Assembly: GCA_002373555.1 (NCBI GenBank)
Contig: DFKM01000057.1
Location: 1 to 12,266 of the forward strand
Reading direction: 5' to 3'
Source: Lachnospiraceae bacterium UBA3645
GTDB lineage: Bacteria > Bacillota > Clostridia > Lachnospirales > Lachnospiraceae
Length of the DNA stretch: 12,266 nucleotides
Made by a program: the position numbers and the translations under genes. Below the pieces are notes generated by a model that worked only from the letters and a program-made list of their open reading frames with translations, was not told the DNA's origin and did no database searches. Shown one piece after another: positions 1 to 5,951 of this stretch; the first letter of the stretch is position 1; each line of letters opens with the position of its first letter.

Positions 1-641
1 TCTTCAGCCTGGAGATGTCCAAGGAACAGCTCATGAACCGTATGTACGCCATGGAAACGAGGGTAAGCTCCGAAAACATCCGAGTCGGCAATCTGGCCGA
101 TTCCGACTGGGACAAGATCATCGAGGCGACGGAGATGTTCTCCAACTCGAAGCTGATCCTGGACGATACGCCGGGCATCTCCGTGTCGGAGCTGCGCACG
201 AAGTGCAGGAAATTCAAGCTGGAATTCGGACTGCAGCTGATCATCATCGACTATCTGCAGCTGATGACGGGCTCCGGGAGACGCGGGAATGACAACCGGC
301 AGCAGGAGATCTCGGAGATCTCCAGGTCCTTAAAGGCGATCGCGAGAGAACTGAACTGTCCGATCATCGCGCTTTCGCAGCTGTCCCGTGCGGTGGAGTC
401 GAGAACGGACAAGCGGCCGATGCTTTCGGACCTGCGGGAATCCGGCGCCATCGAGCAGGACGCCGACGTGGTCATGTTCCTGTACAGAGATGATTATTAC
501 AACCACGACAGCCCGAAGAAAAATATCTGCGAAGTGATCATCGCAAAGCAGAGAAACGGCCCGATCGGGACGACGGAGCTTGCGTGGATGTCCGAGCTTA
601 CGAAATTCGGCAATTTAAGCCGGAGCGACGAACAAAAATAA
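1..641 (+). CDS. dnaB: Replicative DNA helicase DnaB, C-terminal part (5' end outside window)
   Basis: The gene encodes the hexameric 5'-3' helicase that unwinds DNA at the replication fork. Only the last 212 or so codons are present. The reading frame is open from base 3 (FSLEMSKEQL), which is the typical sequence just after the Walker A strand of the RecA-like domain, so Walker A and the N-terminal primase-binding domain lie outside the window. Visible family motifs are the Walker B segment LIIIDYLQLM, the segment IIALSQLSR followed by LSDLRESGAIEQDADVV, and near the end AKQRNGPIGT, which carries the arginine-finger region. There is no sign of an intein or frameshift in this part. The gene ends in TAA at 639-641, which lies inside the 5' arm of the downstream terminator hairpin. 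The family call is nearly certain. A phage-borne DnaB homologue cannot be excluded from a fragment, but the neighbours argue against it. Confidence 0.95.
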   Translation, partial: FSLEMSKEQLMNRMYAMETRVSSENIRVGNLADSDWDKIIEATEMFSNSKLILDDTPGISVSELRTKCRKFKLEFGLQLIIIDYLQLMTGSGRRGNDNRQQEISEISRSLKAIARELNCPIIALSQLSRAVESRTDKRPMLSDLRESGAIEQDADVVMFLYRDDYYNHDSPKKNICEVIIAKQRNGPIGTTELAWMSELTKFGNLSRSDEQK

Positions 642-664
642 GAGCCTTGCGGCTCTTATTTTTT
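637..664. terminator. Bidirectional intrinsic terminator between dnaB and the DUF1858 gene
   Basis: A perfect 10-base inverted repeat (AATAAGAGCC 637-646, GGCTCTTATT 651-660) encloses a TTGC loop and is followed by TTTT on the plus strand. On the minus strand the hairpin is followed by TTTTTG (complement of 632-637). It therefore serves both convergent genes. The dnaB stop codon is inside the 5' arm. Confidence 0.9.
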
Positions 665-875
665 ACTGCTCCTTCGCAGCAAGGTACTCATTGATCGCGT
701 TGACCATGGTCTCGGTCTCGATGCCGTGTACCATGCAGGCCTCATCCAGAGATTCCATCTGGGATGAAGGGCAGCCGATGCAGTGCATGCCTGCGCCCAT
801 AAGGATGGGAACGATGTTTATATCCACATTGATCAGCTCGCCGATCAGCATATCCTTATCAATCTGCTGTGCCAT
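663..875 (-). CDS. DUF1858 domain protein (hybrid-cluster-protein-associated redox disulfide type)
   Basis: A 70-residue protein that is almost entirely one DUF1858 domain. The family's landmarks are present: a start like IDKDMLIGELI, then PILMGAGMHCIGCPSSQMESLDEAC, giving C32-x2-C35 and C47. The family is called a redox-disulfide domain because it is associated with hybrid cluster proteins and other redox enzymes. Its biochemical role is poorly known, and a thiol-disulfide or metal-handling role is inference. The ATG at 873-875 is supported by an AAAGGAGA ribosome binding site (complement of 881-888) and by a promoter at 913-941. It is transcribed alone and stops beside the terminator shared with dnaB. 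It diverges from a ferredoxin gene, and the two promoters carry the same upstream box, which suggests co-regulation. There is no signal peptide, so the protein should be cytoplasmic. Confidence 0.88.
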   Translation of the reverse strand: MAQQIDKDMLIGELINVDINIVPILMGAGMHCIGCPSSQMESLDEACMVHGIETETMVNAINEYLAAKEQ

Positions 876-912
876 GATGTTCTCCTTTCATAAGAAAATA
901 TGGTCTCCCGTC

Positions 913-941
913 AGTATAGTGTATTGCGGGCGGAAATGCAA
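913..941 (-). promoter_or_regulatory. Promoter of the DUF1858 gene
   Basis: On the minus strand, TTGCAT (complement of 936-941) is followed by a 17-base spacer and TATACT (complement of 913-918), a good vegetative sigma-factor match. The leader to the ATG is about 30 bases and contains the ribosome binding site. Confidence 0.65.
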
Positions 942-950
942 GCGGATCTT

Positions 951-1028
951 GGTTAGTTTAAGTTAACTGAATTTAGTTTCAATGAGACGGGAAAAACGGA
1001 TAAAAAGACAAAAAAGTCTGAACTAACC
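951..1028. promoter_or_regulatory. Candidate operator region shared by the DUF1858 and ferredoxin genes
   Basis: GGTTAGTT (951-958) and AACTAACC (1021-1028) are exact inverted copies. Read towards each gene, AACTAACC lies 9 bases upstream of the DUF1858 -35 and 2 bases upstream of the ferredoxin -35. Between them are the palindrome AGTTAACT (961-968) and a second TTAGTTT (973-979), spaced 20 bases from the first copy (953-959). This is consistent with a DNA-binding protein acting on both promoters. The regulator is unknown. Confidence 0.4.
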
Positions 1029-1030
1029 TA

Positions 1031-1059
1031 TTGTATTTTCAAAAATTCTATATTACAAT
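1031..1059 (+). promoter_or_regulatory. Probable ferredoxin gene promoter
   Basis: TTGTAT (1031-1036), a 17-base spacer and TACAAT (1054-1059) give a plausible vegetative promoter in AT-rich sequence. The start of transcription would be near 1066, about 55 bases before the ATG. Confidence 0.55.
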
Positions 1060-1120
1060 GACGCCAGAAAGCCAGAAAGCAAAAGATCTTCTACAAAGAT
1101 CAATTCAGGAGGTAATAAAA

Positions 1121-1294
1121 ATGGCATATGTAATTTCTGATGAATGCGTAAGCTGCGGAACCTGTGCAGCAGAGTGCCCCGTAGAGGCTATTTCCGAAGG
1201 CGCAGAGCATTTCGAGATCAATCCCGATGTCTGCATCGACTGCGGAACATGCGCTGGTGTATGTCCTACCGAAGCGATCGCTCCCGCAGAATAA
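1121..1294 (+). CDS. 2[4Fe-4S] clostridial-type ferredoxin
   Basis: A 57-residue electron carrier of the bacterial low-potential ferredoxin type, which donates or accepts electrons for enzymes such as pyruvate:ferredoxin oxidoreductase and hydrogenases in the cytoplasm. Both cluster motifs are complete: C9-x2-C12-x2-C15-x3-C19-P and C38-x2-C41-x2-C44-x3-C48-P. This gives the eight cysteines for two cubane clusters and the pseudo-two-fold repeat of the family. The start at 1121 is chosen because AGGAGG lies at 1107-1112 with 8 bases of spacing and because the length is typical. An in-frame TTG at 1031 would add 30 unrelated residues and overlaps the predicted promoter. The gene is monocistronic, ending just before a strong terminator, and diverges from the DUF1858 gene. 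Confidence 0.96.
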   Translation: MAYVISDECVSCGTCAAECPVEAISEGAEHFEINPDVCIDCGTCAGVCPTEAIAPAE

Positions 1295-1306
1295 TTCTGA
1301 AACAAA

Positions 1307-1340
1307 TAAAAAGCTCCGGCATTGCCGGAGCTTTTTATTT
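1307..1340. terminator. Bidirectional intrinsic terminator between the ferredoxin gene and mecA
   Basis: A 14-base inverted repeat (1307-1320 with 1324-1337), with core AGCTCCGGC/GCCGGAGCT and flanking A and T runs, works in both directions. The mecA stop codon (complement of 1335-1337) is at the outer edge of the stem. Confidence 0.92.
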
Positions 1341-2072
1341 TTCTGTATTTGCCAGGGTCTGCAGCGCATTTCCGTCCGCCAGCACCTTCAGATGCTCGCG
1401 GAAGTATTCTTCGCTCGCCGCATTGGAGCGCGTGCGCTGTCCGTATTCGGTCAGGATATTGCAGATCCGGTTGAATTCCTCGGGCGTATGCGCAGATTTG
1501 TGCACGGACAGCAGATATCTGCCGCTGCGCGTATTTTTATATAAGGAATTCTTCCCTCTGTAGATCCCGCCGAGCATATCCGCGGCCCGCAGCACGTTCT
1601 CCATCGAATCAAAGCTGTATACGGGCGCGATATCCGCCGGGAGGGACTTGCCGGATTCCGGCTCCTCCTCCGTGCTCTTTTCATTCTCCAGGATCCGGCC
1701 GAGCGCATCCAGGATATCCTGCGCCGATCCGGCATTCTCCGGACCGGAGGCCGCAGAAACGATATTCTCATACGCTTCTTCGATCATGGGCGCGAATCTT
1801 GCGAATCTCGTATCGAGCTCCTCCGGATCCTCCACCTTCGTAATGAGGAGGCTAAGACCTTCGCCGGAAAGCGGGACCGCTTCGATCATGAGCGGCAGAT
1901 CGTCCGTGCGAAAACCGACCTCGTCATTCGCGCGCTCCAGCATTTCCCGGAAAAGATGTCTCGCCTTCTCCCCTCCGTATGCAAGCTCGAAAAGCGAGAT
2001 CCTGCGCTCCCTCAGATCGGTACGGCTCAGGGTGCAGCGTATCTGGTTTTCACTAAGTCTTTCTATCTTCAT
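1335..2072 (-). CDS. mecA: Adapter protein MecA
   Basis: A 245-residue adapter that, in Bacillus, delivers substrates such as ComK to the ClpC/ClpP protease and activates ClpC. The family layout is visible. The N-terminal substrate-binding region (about 1-80) starts MKIERLSENQIRCTLSRTDL. A variable acidic linker rich in E, S and P covers about 100-150. The C-terminal ClpC-binding region (about 150-235) contains VYSFDSMENVLRAADML, a SLYKN segment and a late EYG. It is slightly longer than B. subtilis MecA (about 218 residues) because of the linker. The ATG at 2070-2072 has AAGGAGG (complement of 2078-2084) 5 bases upstream. It is a single-gene unit with its own promoter and a terminator shared with the ferredoxin gene. 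ClpC is not in the window, and the substrates in this organism are unknown. Confidence 0.93.
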   Translation of the reverse strand: MKIERLSENQIRCTLSRTDLRERRISLFELAYGGEKARHLFREMLERANDEVGFRTDDLPLMIEAVPLSGEGLSLLITKVEDPEELDTRFARFAPMIEEAYENIVSAASGPENAGSAQDILDALGRILENEKSTEEEPESGKSLPADIAPVYSFDSMENVLRAADMLGGIYRGKNSLYKNTRSGRYLLSVHKSAHTPEEFNRICNILTEYGQRTRSNAASEEYFREHLKVLADGNALQTLANTEK

Positions 2073-2096
2073 GAGCGCCTCCTTGTGTGATACCCG

Positions 2097-2126
2097 ATTA
2101 TAACCCGAAGGATCGGAGAATGTAAA
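2097..2126 (-). promoter_or_regulatory. Promoter of mecA
   Basis: On the minus strand, TTTACA (complement of 2121-2126) is followed by an 18-base spacer and a perfect TATAAT (complement of 2097-2102), about 25 bases upstream of the mecA start codon. Confidence 0.65.
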
Positions 2127-2189
2127 GGGCCTTTGGACGGATTGTCACGATTTTACTGCAGAAGGGACAGAAAGGCGCCCAATCGTTGC

Positions 2190-2218
2190 ATGACAGCCGG
2201 GGTGTGCGGGGGTATGAT
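2190..2218 (+). promoter_or_regulatory. Orphan promoter in the mecA - GH18 gene spacer
   Basis: ATGACA (2190-2195), a 17-base spacer and TATGAT (2213-2218) match the vegetative consensus at 5 of 6 positions in each hexamer. No convincing reading frame follows. The downstream hydrolase gene has its own better-placed promoter about 300 bases further on. Confidence 0.45.
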
Positions 2219-2224
2219 AAGGAT

Positions 2225-2465
2225 GCAGGCAGCATTTCCCGGTGCCGCAGGGCACGGGCGCGGGAGTCAGTACGGGACCGCCGGAACGAGTGGACGATAC
2301 GGTTTGGAAAGGAGTGCGGGGAATACGGCGGCATGCCTGCGGAAACCATCCTGATTTTCTCTTCAGAAGGCATCTGCTGTGTCACGACAAAAGGACCGTC
2401 GTCATGCGCGGATACAGGGCGGCCGGCAGCCGCCGGATCACGATCGGGTGCGGCATCTGTTTTCC
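2225..2465 (+). ncRNA. Possible structured non-coding transcript (tentative)
   Basis: This stretch lies within 512 gene-less bases (2073-2584) and starts where the orphan promoter predicts transcription. I see no protein here: the reading frames are short, lack ribosome binding sites and resemble no family. Pairings visible by eye are GCAGGCA 2225-2231 with TGCCTGC 2334-2340, CCGCCG 2278-2283 with CGGCGG 2326-2331, a bulged 8-bp hairpin 2238-2258, and GGCGGC/GCCGCC 2418-2434. GCCGC 2429-2433 could instead pair with GCGGC 2450-2454 just before a short T run (2459-2462). It matches no RNA family I recognise (not 6S, RNase P, tmRNA or SRP RNA by their conserved motifs). GC-rich sequence gives chance pairings, so an eroded gene or a long leader for the next gene are alternatives. 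Confidence 0.25.
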
Positions 2466-2506
2466 AAAAATGTTTCCTCCATCCGAAAGATCCGCATGAT
2501 GGCGGT

Positions 2507-2535
2507 TTGTAATACCTGCAGGTCTGTGGTATACT
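2507..2535 (+). promoter_or_regulatory. Promoter of the SH3b-GH18 hydrolase gene
   Basis: TTGTAA (2507-2512), a 17-base spacer and TATACT (2530-2535) form a good vegetative promoter about 50 bases before the start codon. Confidence 0.65.
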
Positions 2536-2584
2536 CCAAAAACGAGTAAAGAGATATCCATCACAGAAATACAGGGAATGCCAT

Positions 2585-4297
2585 ATGAAAAGAAGAACGA
2601 AAAAGCGAAGAAAATCTCCCGTACTGATCATCCTGATCCTGATCGCCGCGGTCGCGGCGGCGGGACTGGCCGGAGAATGGATCACCAGGAGGATCCCGAC
2701 CGACCGGCAGGCCGATCTTTCGGCCATCTACGGATCCGAAGAAGGTACGGCGGCCATCATCGCGAATCACGAGCTCTCGGAGAAGCGGGCGCTGTGGACG
2801 CTGGGGCATGCCTATCTTCCCTATGATGTCATCCGGAAGGAGCTGAACGGCGGATTCTACTGGGATCCCGTCGAAGAGCTTCTGCTCTATACGCTTCCGG
2901 AAGAGACGGTGACCGCCGATACAGAGACCGCATTCGACGATGCGCCGGTCTTCCTGATCGAGGACGGAGAAGTCTATATTTCCCTGACCTATGTGCAGCA
3001 GTATTCCAATATCAGCGCCGAGAATTATGAAGACCCGGCCAGGATTGTGCTGCGGACCGTCTGGGGAAGCGAACTGGTGGGCACGCTGAAGGAAGAGGAG
3101 GCACTGCGCGTCAAGGGCGGCGTCCGCAGCCCGGTCATGACCACCCTTTCGCCCGGCGATGAGGTGGTCATCCTGGAGGAGCTTGAGAACTGGGACCGGG
3201 TGCAGAGCCGGGACGGCTTCATTGGTTATATCCGCAAATCCGCGCTGGAAAAGACGGAGGAAGTGACGGAGAGCGGTCCGTACACCGAACCGGAATATAC
3301 GCATACGGACTTTCCGGGAGATGTATGCATGCTCTGGCATCAGGTCTTCCGCTCGACCGGGAACAAGGAGCTTTCCTCCTTCATCGCGAAGAAAACGCCG
3401 GTCAATGTGATCTGTCCGACCTGGCTTTCCATGACGGAGACCGCCTCTGAGCTGGAGACAAAGGGCGATGCGGACTATGTGAATGAAGCGCACGATGCCG
3501 GCATGCAGGTCTGGGTGATGCTTGATAATGTCAACCATGAGGTGGATCTGAATGCCGCTCTTGTCCCGACGTCGGTCCGGAATGCGCTGACGGAGAAGAT
3601 CTTTGCGGCGCTGGATGCCGTCGGTGCGGACGGGCTGAATGTGGATATCGAGAGACTGCCGGAAGAGACGGGCGATGCCTATATCCAGTTCATCCGCGAG
3701 CTTTCCGTGGAATGCAGAAAGAGAGGCATGATCCTGTCGGTCGATTCCGGCATGCCTTCGGGCGGCGGCATCGCAAGATATCACCTGGAAGAACAGGCGA
3801 AGGTCGTCGACTATATCGTGCTGATGGCTTATGACGAGCATTATCCGGGAAGCGATCCCGGTTCGACATCATCGCTGCCTTTCGTCTCGCAGGGGATCCG
3901 CGATCTGCTCGCAAGGACCACGGCGGACAGGCTCATCTGCGGCACGCCCTTTTATACCAGGGTATGGATCGACGGTCCGGACGGACTGACTTCCGAAGCG
4001 CTGGGCATGGACGGTGCCGCGCAGTATGCAAAGAATCACAACATGGAAGTCGCCTGGCAGGAAGAGCTGGGACAGAATCTGGCGCATACCGAAGAAGACG
4101 GTGCGGTCATTCAGCTCTGGCTCGAGGATGATGCGTCCCAGGAGGCCAGGATCCGGCTGATCCAGGCGAATGAACTGAAGGGCATCGCTTTCTGGAAACA
4201 CGGCATGGACGGCAGCACAGTCTGGGATGTGATCGGAAAATATTACGCTGCACCGGCCGCGGAACCTGTCGCGGCGGGCGCAGCGTCTGCTGACTGA
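2585..4297 (+). CDS. Membrane-anchored SH3b - glycoside hydrolase family 18 protein
   Basis: A 570-residue exported protein, probably a cell-wall or other N-acetylglucosamine-polymer hydrolase. Order of parts: a basic N-terminus (KRRTKKRRK) and one hydrophobic segment (about 12-29) acting as signal anchor; a region (about 75-155) resembling the copper amine oxidase-like N-terminal domain (PYDVIRKELNGGFYWDP); an SH3b domain (about 160-220, ending DGFIGYIRKSALE); the GH18 barrel (about 240-550); and an Ala/Pro-rich tail. The GH18 active-site strand reads DGLNVDIE, giving D349, N352, D354 and the acid E356. An Asn replaces the third-to-last acidic position of DxxDxDxE, as also seen in spore-cortex/LysM-linked GH18 enzymes (SleL/YaaH type), and the catalytic Glu is kept. 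VDYIVLMAYDEHY supplies the usual MxYD-like strand. The start at 2585 is preceded by a weak AGGGA (2573-2577). The gene is monocistronic and ends 7 bases from the convergent ATPase gene. The exact substrate (peptidoglycan or chitin-like) is undetermined. Confidence 0.88.
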   Translation: MKRRTKKRRKSPVLIILILIAAVAAAGLAGEWITRRIPTDRQADLSAIYGSEEGTAAIIANHELSEKRALWTLGHAYLPYDVIRKELNGGFYWDPVEELLLYTLPEETVTADTETAFDDAPVFLIEDGEVYISLTYVQQYSNISAENYEDPARIVLRTVWGSELVGTLKEEEALRVKGGVRSPVMTTLSPGDEVVILEELENWDRVQSRDGFIGYIRKSALEKTEEVTESGPYTEPEYTHTDFPGDVCMLWHQVFRSTGNKELSSFIAKKTPVNVICPTWLSMTETASELETKGDADYVNEAHDAGMQVWVMLDNVNHEVDLNAALVPTSVRNALTEKIFAALDAVGADGLNVDIERLPEETGDAYIQFIRELSVECRKRGMILSVDSGMPSGGGIARYHLEEQAKVVDYIVLMAYDEHYPGSDPGSTSSLPFVSQGIRDLLARTTADRLICGTPFYTRVWIDGPDGLTSEALGMDGAAQYAKNHNMEVAWQEELGQNLAHTEEDGAVIQLWLEDDASQEARIRLIQANELKGIAFWKHGMDGSTVWDVIGKYYAAPAAEPVAAGAASAD

Positions 4298-4304
4298 TAT
4301 TGAT

Positions 4305-5939
4305 TTACAGGCGGATCGTCTGATGTCTGATCCGGCAGGACTTGAGGATCTCTTCTTCCCGGCTCTGCGCGGTGAAGAGGAAGATCTGGCCGGGATAGGA
4401 TTCGGCCAGCCACGTAAGCGTCTCGGTGATGCGCGCCGTGTCATACATGGCGAAGCTTTCATCGAGCAGCAGCGGCATCGATTCCTCCGGCCAGAAGAAT
4501 TCGATGCAGGCGATGCGCAAGGCCAGATACACCTGGTCGATGGTGCTCACGCTGACGGAAGCGATCGGGACCGGCTGGTGCTCGTGCTCCAGCGAAAGTT
4601 CCATGTTCTCATCCATCAGCAGCCGGGTATACCGGCCGCCCGTGATCTGACGGATCAGGTCGGAGGCGGTGTCGGTCAGATATTTCCCGAAGGAATCGAA
4701 TACATTTCCGGACAGTTCATCGATCGTTGCCGCGGCCAGATCGATCGCTTTACACTCCATAAGGATCGCCTGATTCCGCTCGATGACCGGCGCCAGCGCC
4801 TCGAGCTTTTCTTCGGCGGTCCTTTTTCGTTCCTCGCATTCTCCGCGTTTATAGAGACCGCGGGAAAGATCGCCGATCTCATGCTCCAGCGCTTTCAGCG
4901 ACTGCTGTTTCTTGAGAATGCCCGTGGTCAGGGATTCTTCCTCCTTTCGCAGGGCGGACAGGTCCGATGCGGCACCGTCGCCGGCGCGCAGCGAACGGCT
5001 CTTCCCGGAATACAGCGCTGCGGCAGCGGCGAGCAGCAGGCCTGCTGTTGCGCAGAGCGCGGCGGGGATCGGGAACGAAACAAACATCATCAGCACGGCC
5101 GCGAGGATCAGCAGGATGCCGCCGCCGGCAAACAGGCGCGCGCCGGAAGCGTATTTTGCGGCTTCCGCTTCGCTGTCTGAAAGCTCCTGCTCGCGTTCAT
5201 GGATCGCATCCAGAAGCTCGCTGCGGGTACCGCTGTCATCGGACAGCGCCGCACTGAGGCGGTCCGCTTCCTCCTGCTTCTGCGCCAGTTCGGCGGGATC
5301 CGGCAGTGCGGATATGGCAGCTTCCTCCTCACGGATCTGCATCGACAGAAGCGAGGCCTGCTTTTCGGCGTCCGCCTGCACGGACTGGAGCAGCGTCTTC
5401 TTCTCACGGGCCAGATGCTCCTTCGATTTCTTCAGATCCAGCGAAGCCGAGCCGGCCTGCTTCAGATTGACGATGTGGTTCTTTAAGAGCCCGGGGAGCT
5501 CATCGGATGTCTTCGCCTGCAGCTGTTTCAGGGAAACGGTGTTGCGGTAGAGCGGCAGGGTCAGGCCGCCCAGGATCTGCCGGTATTCTTCCGCGTCCGG
5601 GGAAAGCTGTTTTCCGTGCGTCTCGTCCATCAGTGTATACCCGGACGGATCGCGGCTGAAATTCCGGTAGACGGAGTACATGGTCTCGTTCTGGGAAAAT
5701 TCCAGGACGCCGCCGTAGGTGCTGCCGCCTTCCTCCGGATAGTATCTGGTGTAATTGTCTGTCTTTGCGGCGCGTCCGCGTCCGCGCTCCAGACCGAAGT
5801 ACATGGCCTCCAGAAAGGCGTGCAGCGTGGATTTCCCGCTCTCGTTCGGGCCCTGGATCACGTGGATGCCGTCGGAAAAGGCGAACGTCCGGTTCTTCAG
5901 TTTGCCGAAGCTGTTGATATGGATGCGGTTTATCTTCAT
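4305..5939 (-). CDS. SbcC/YhaN-like AAA ATPase with central membrane hairpin
   Basis: A 544-residue SMC/Rad50-type ATPase, the likely partner of the exonuclease encoded just upstream. The N-terminal half-site has HINSFGKLKN and the Walker A loop GPNESGKST (30-38). Helical, coiled-coil-like stretches follow (about 170-260 and 320-400). Between them, about 265-312 form two hydrophobic segments (GGGILLILAAVLMMFV and a second rich in Ala/Leu), as in the YhaN/YhaA group. The C-terminal half-site has STIDQVYLALRIA (signature region) and Walker B LLLDES (D493, E494). It is much shorter than canonical SbcC or YhaN (about 960-1050 residues) because the coiled coil is reduced. The ATG (5937-5939) follows GAGGTG (complement of 5945-5950), with a 12-base gap from the upstream stop. 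Expected activity is ATP-dependent control of a nuclease in DNA end repair, possibly at the membrane. The sub-family assignment is less sure than the ATPase call. Confidence 0.87.
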   Translation of the reverse strand: MKINRIHINSFGKLKNRTFAFSDGIHVIQGPNESGKSTLHAFLEAMYFGLERGRGRAAKTDNYTRYYPEEGGSTYGGVLEFSQNETMYSVYRNFSRDPSGYTLMDETHGKQLSPDAEEYRQILGGLTLPLYRNTVSLKQLQAKTSDELPGLLKNHIVNLKQAGSASLDLKKSKEHLAREKKTLLQSVQADAEKQASLLSMQIREEEAAISALPDPAELAQKQEEADRLSAALSDDSGTRSELLDAIHEREQELSDSEAEAAKYASGARLFAGGGILLILAAVLMMFVSFPIPAALCATAGLLLAAAAALYSGKSRSLRAGDGAASDLSALRKEEESLTTGILKKQQSLKALEHEIGDLSRGLYKRGECEERKRTAEEKLEALAPVIERNQAILMECKAIDLAAATIDELSGNVFDSFGKYLTDTASDLIRQITGGRYTRLLMDENMELSLEHEHQPVPIASVSVSTIDQVYLALRIACIEFFWPEESMPLLLDESFAMYDTARITETLTWLAESYPGQIFLFTAQSREEEILKSCRIRHQTIRL

Positions 5940-5951
5940 CGGAACACCTCG

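Noticed and set aside
1031..1120. Longer ferredoxin start at the in-frame TTG (1031)
   Set aside because: The added 30 residues are not part of the family, the TTG is the probable -35 hexamer, and AGGAGG sits correctly before 1121.
2098..2727. A 209-codon minus-strand frame in the mecA - GH18 spacer
   Set aside because: It overlaps the start of the GH18 gene and the mecA promoter, has skewed Arg/Ser/Pro composition and no recognisable domain.
2561..3841. A 426-codon minus-strand open frame opposite the GH18 gene
   Set aside because: It is antisense to a gene with clear domains, has no recognisable motif, and its His/Arg/Gly/Asp-rich composition is that of a mirror frame.
4313..4335. CGGATC...GATCCG hairpin at the end of the ATPase gene as a terminator
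   Set aside because: It is a six-base stem with an 11-base loop and no T tract in either direction, within coding sequence.
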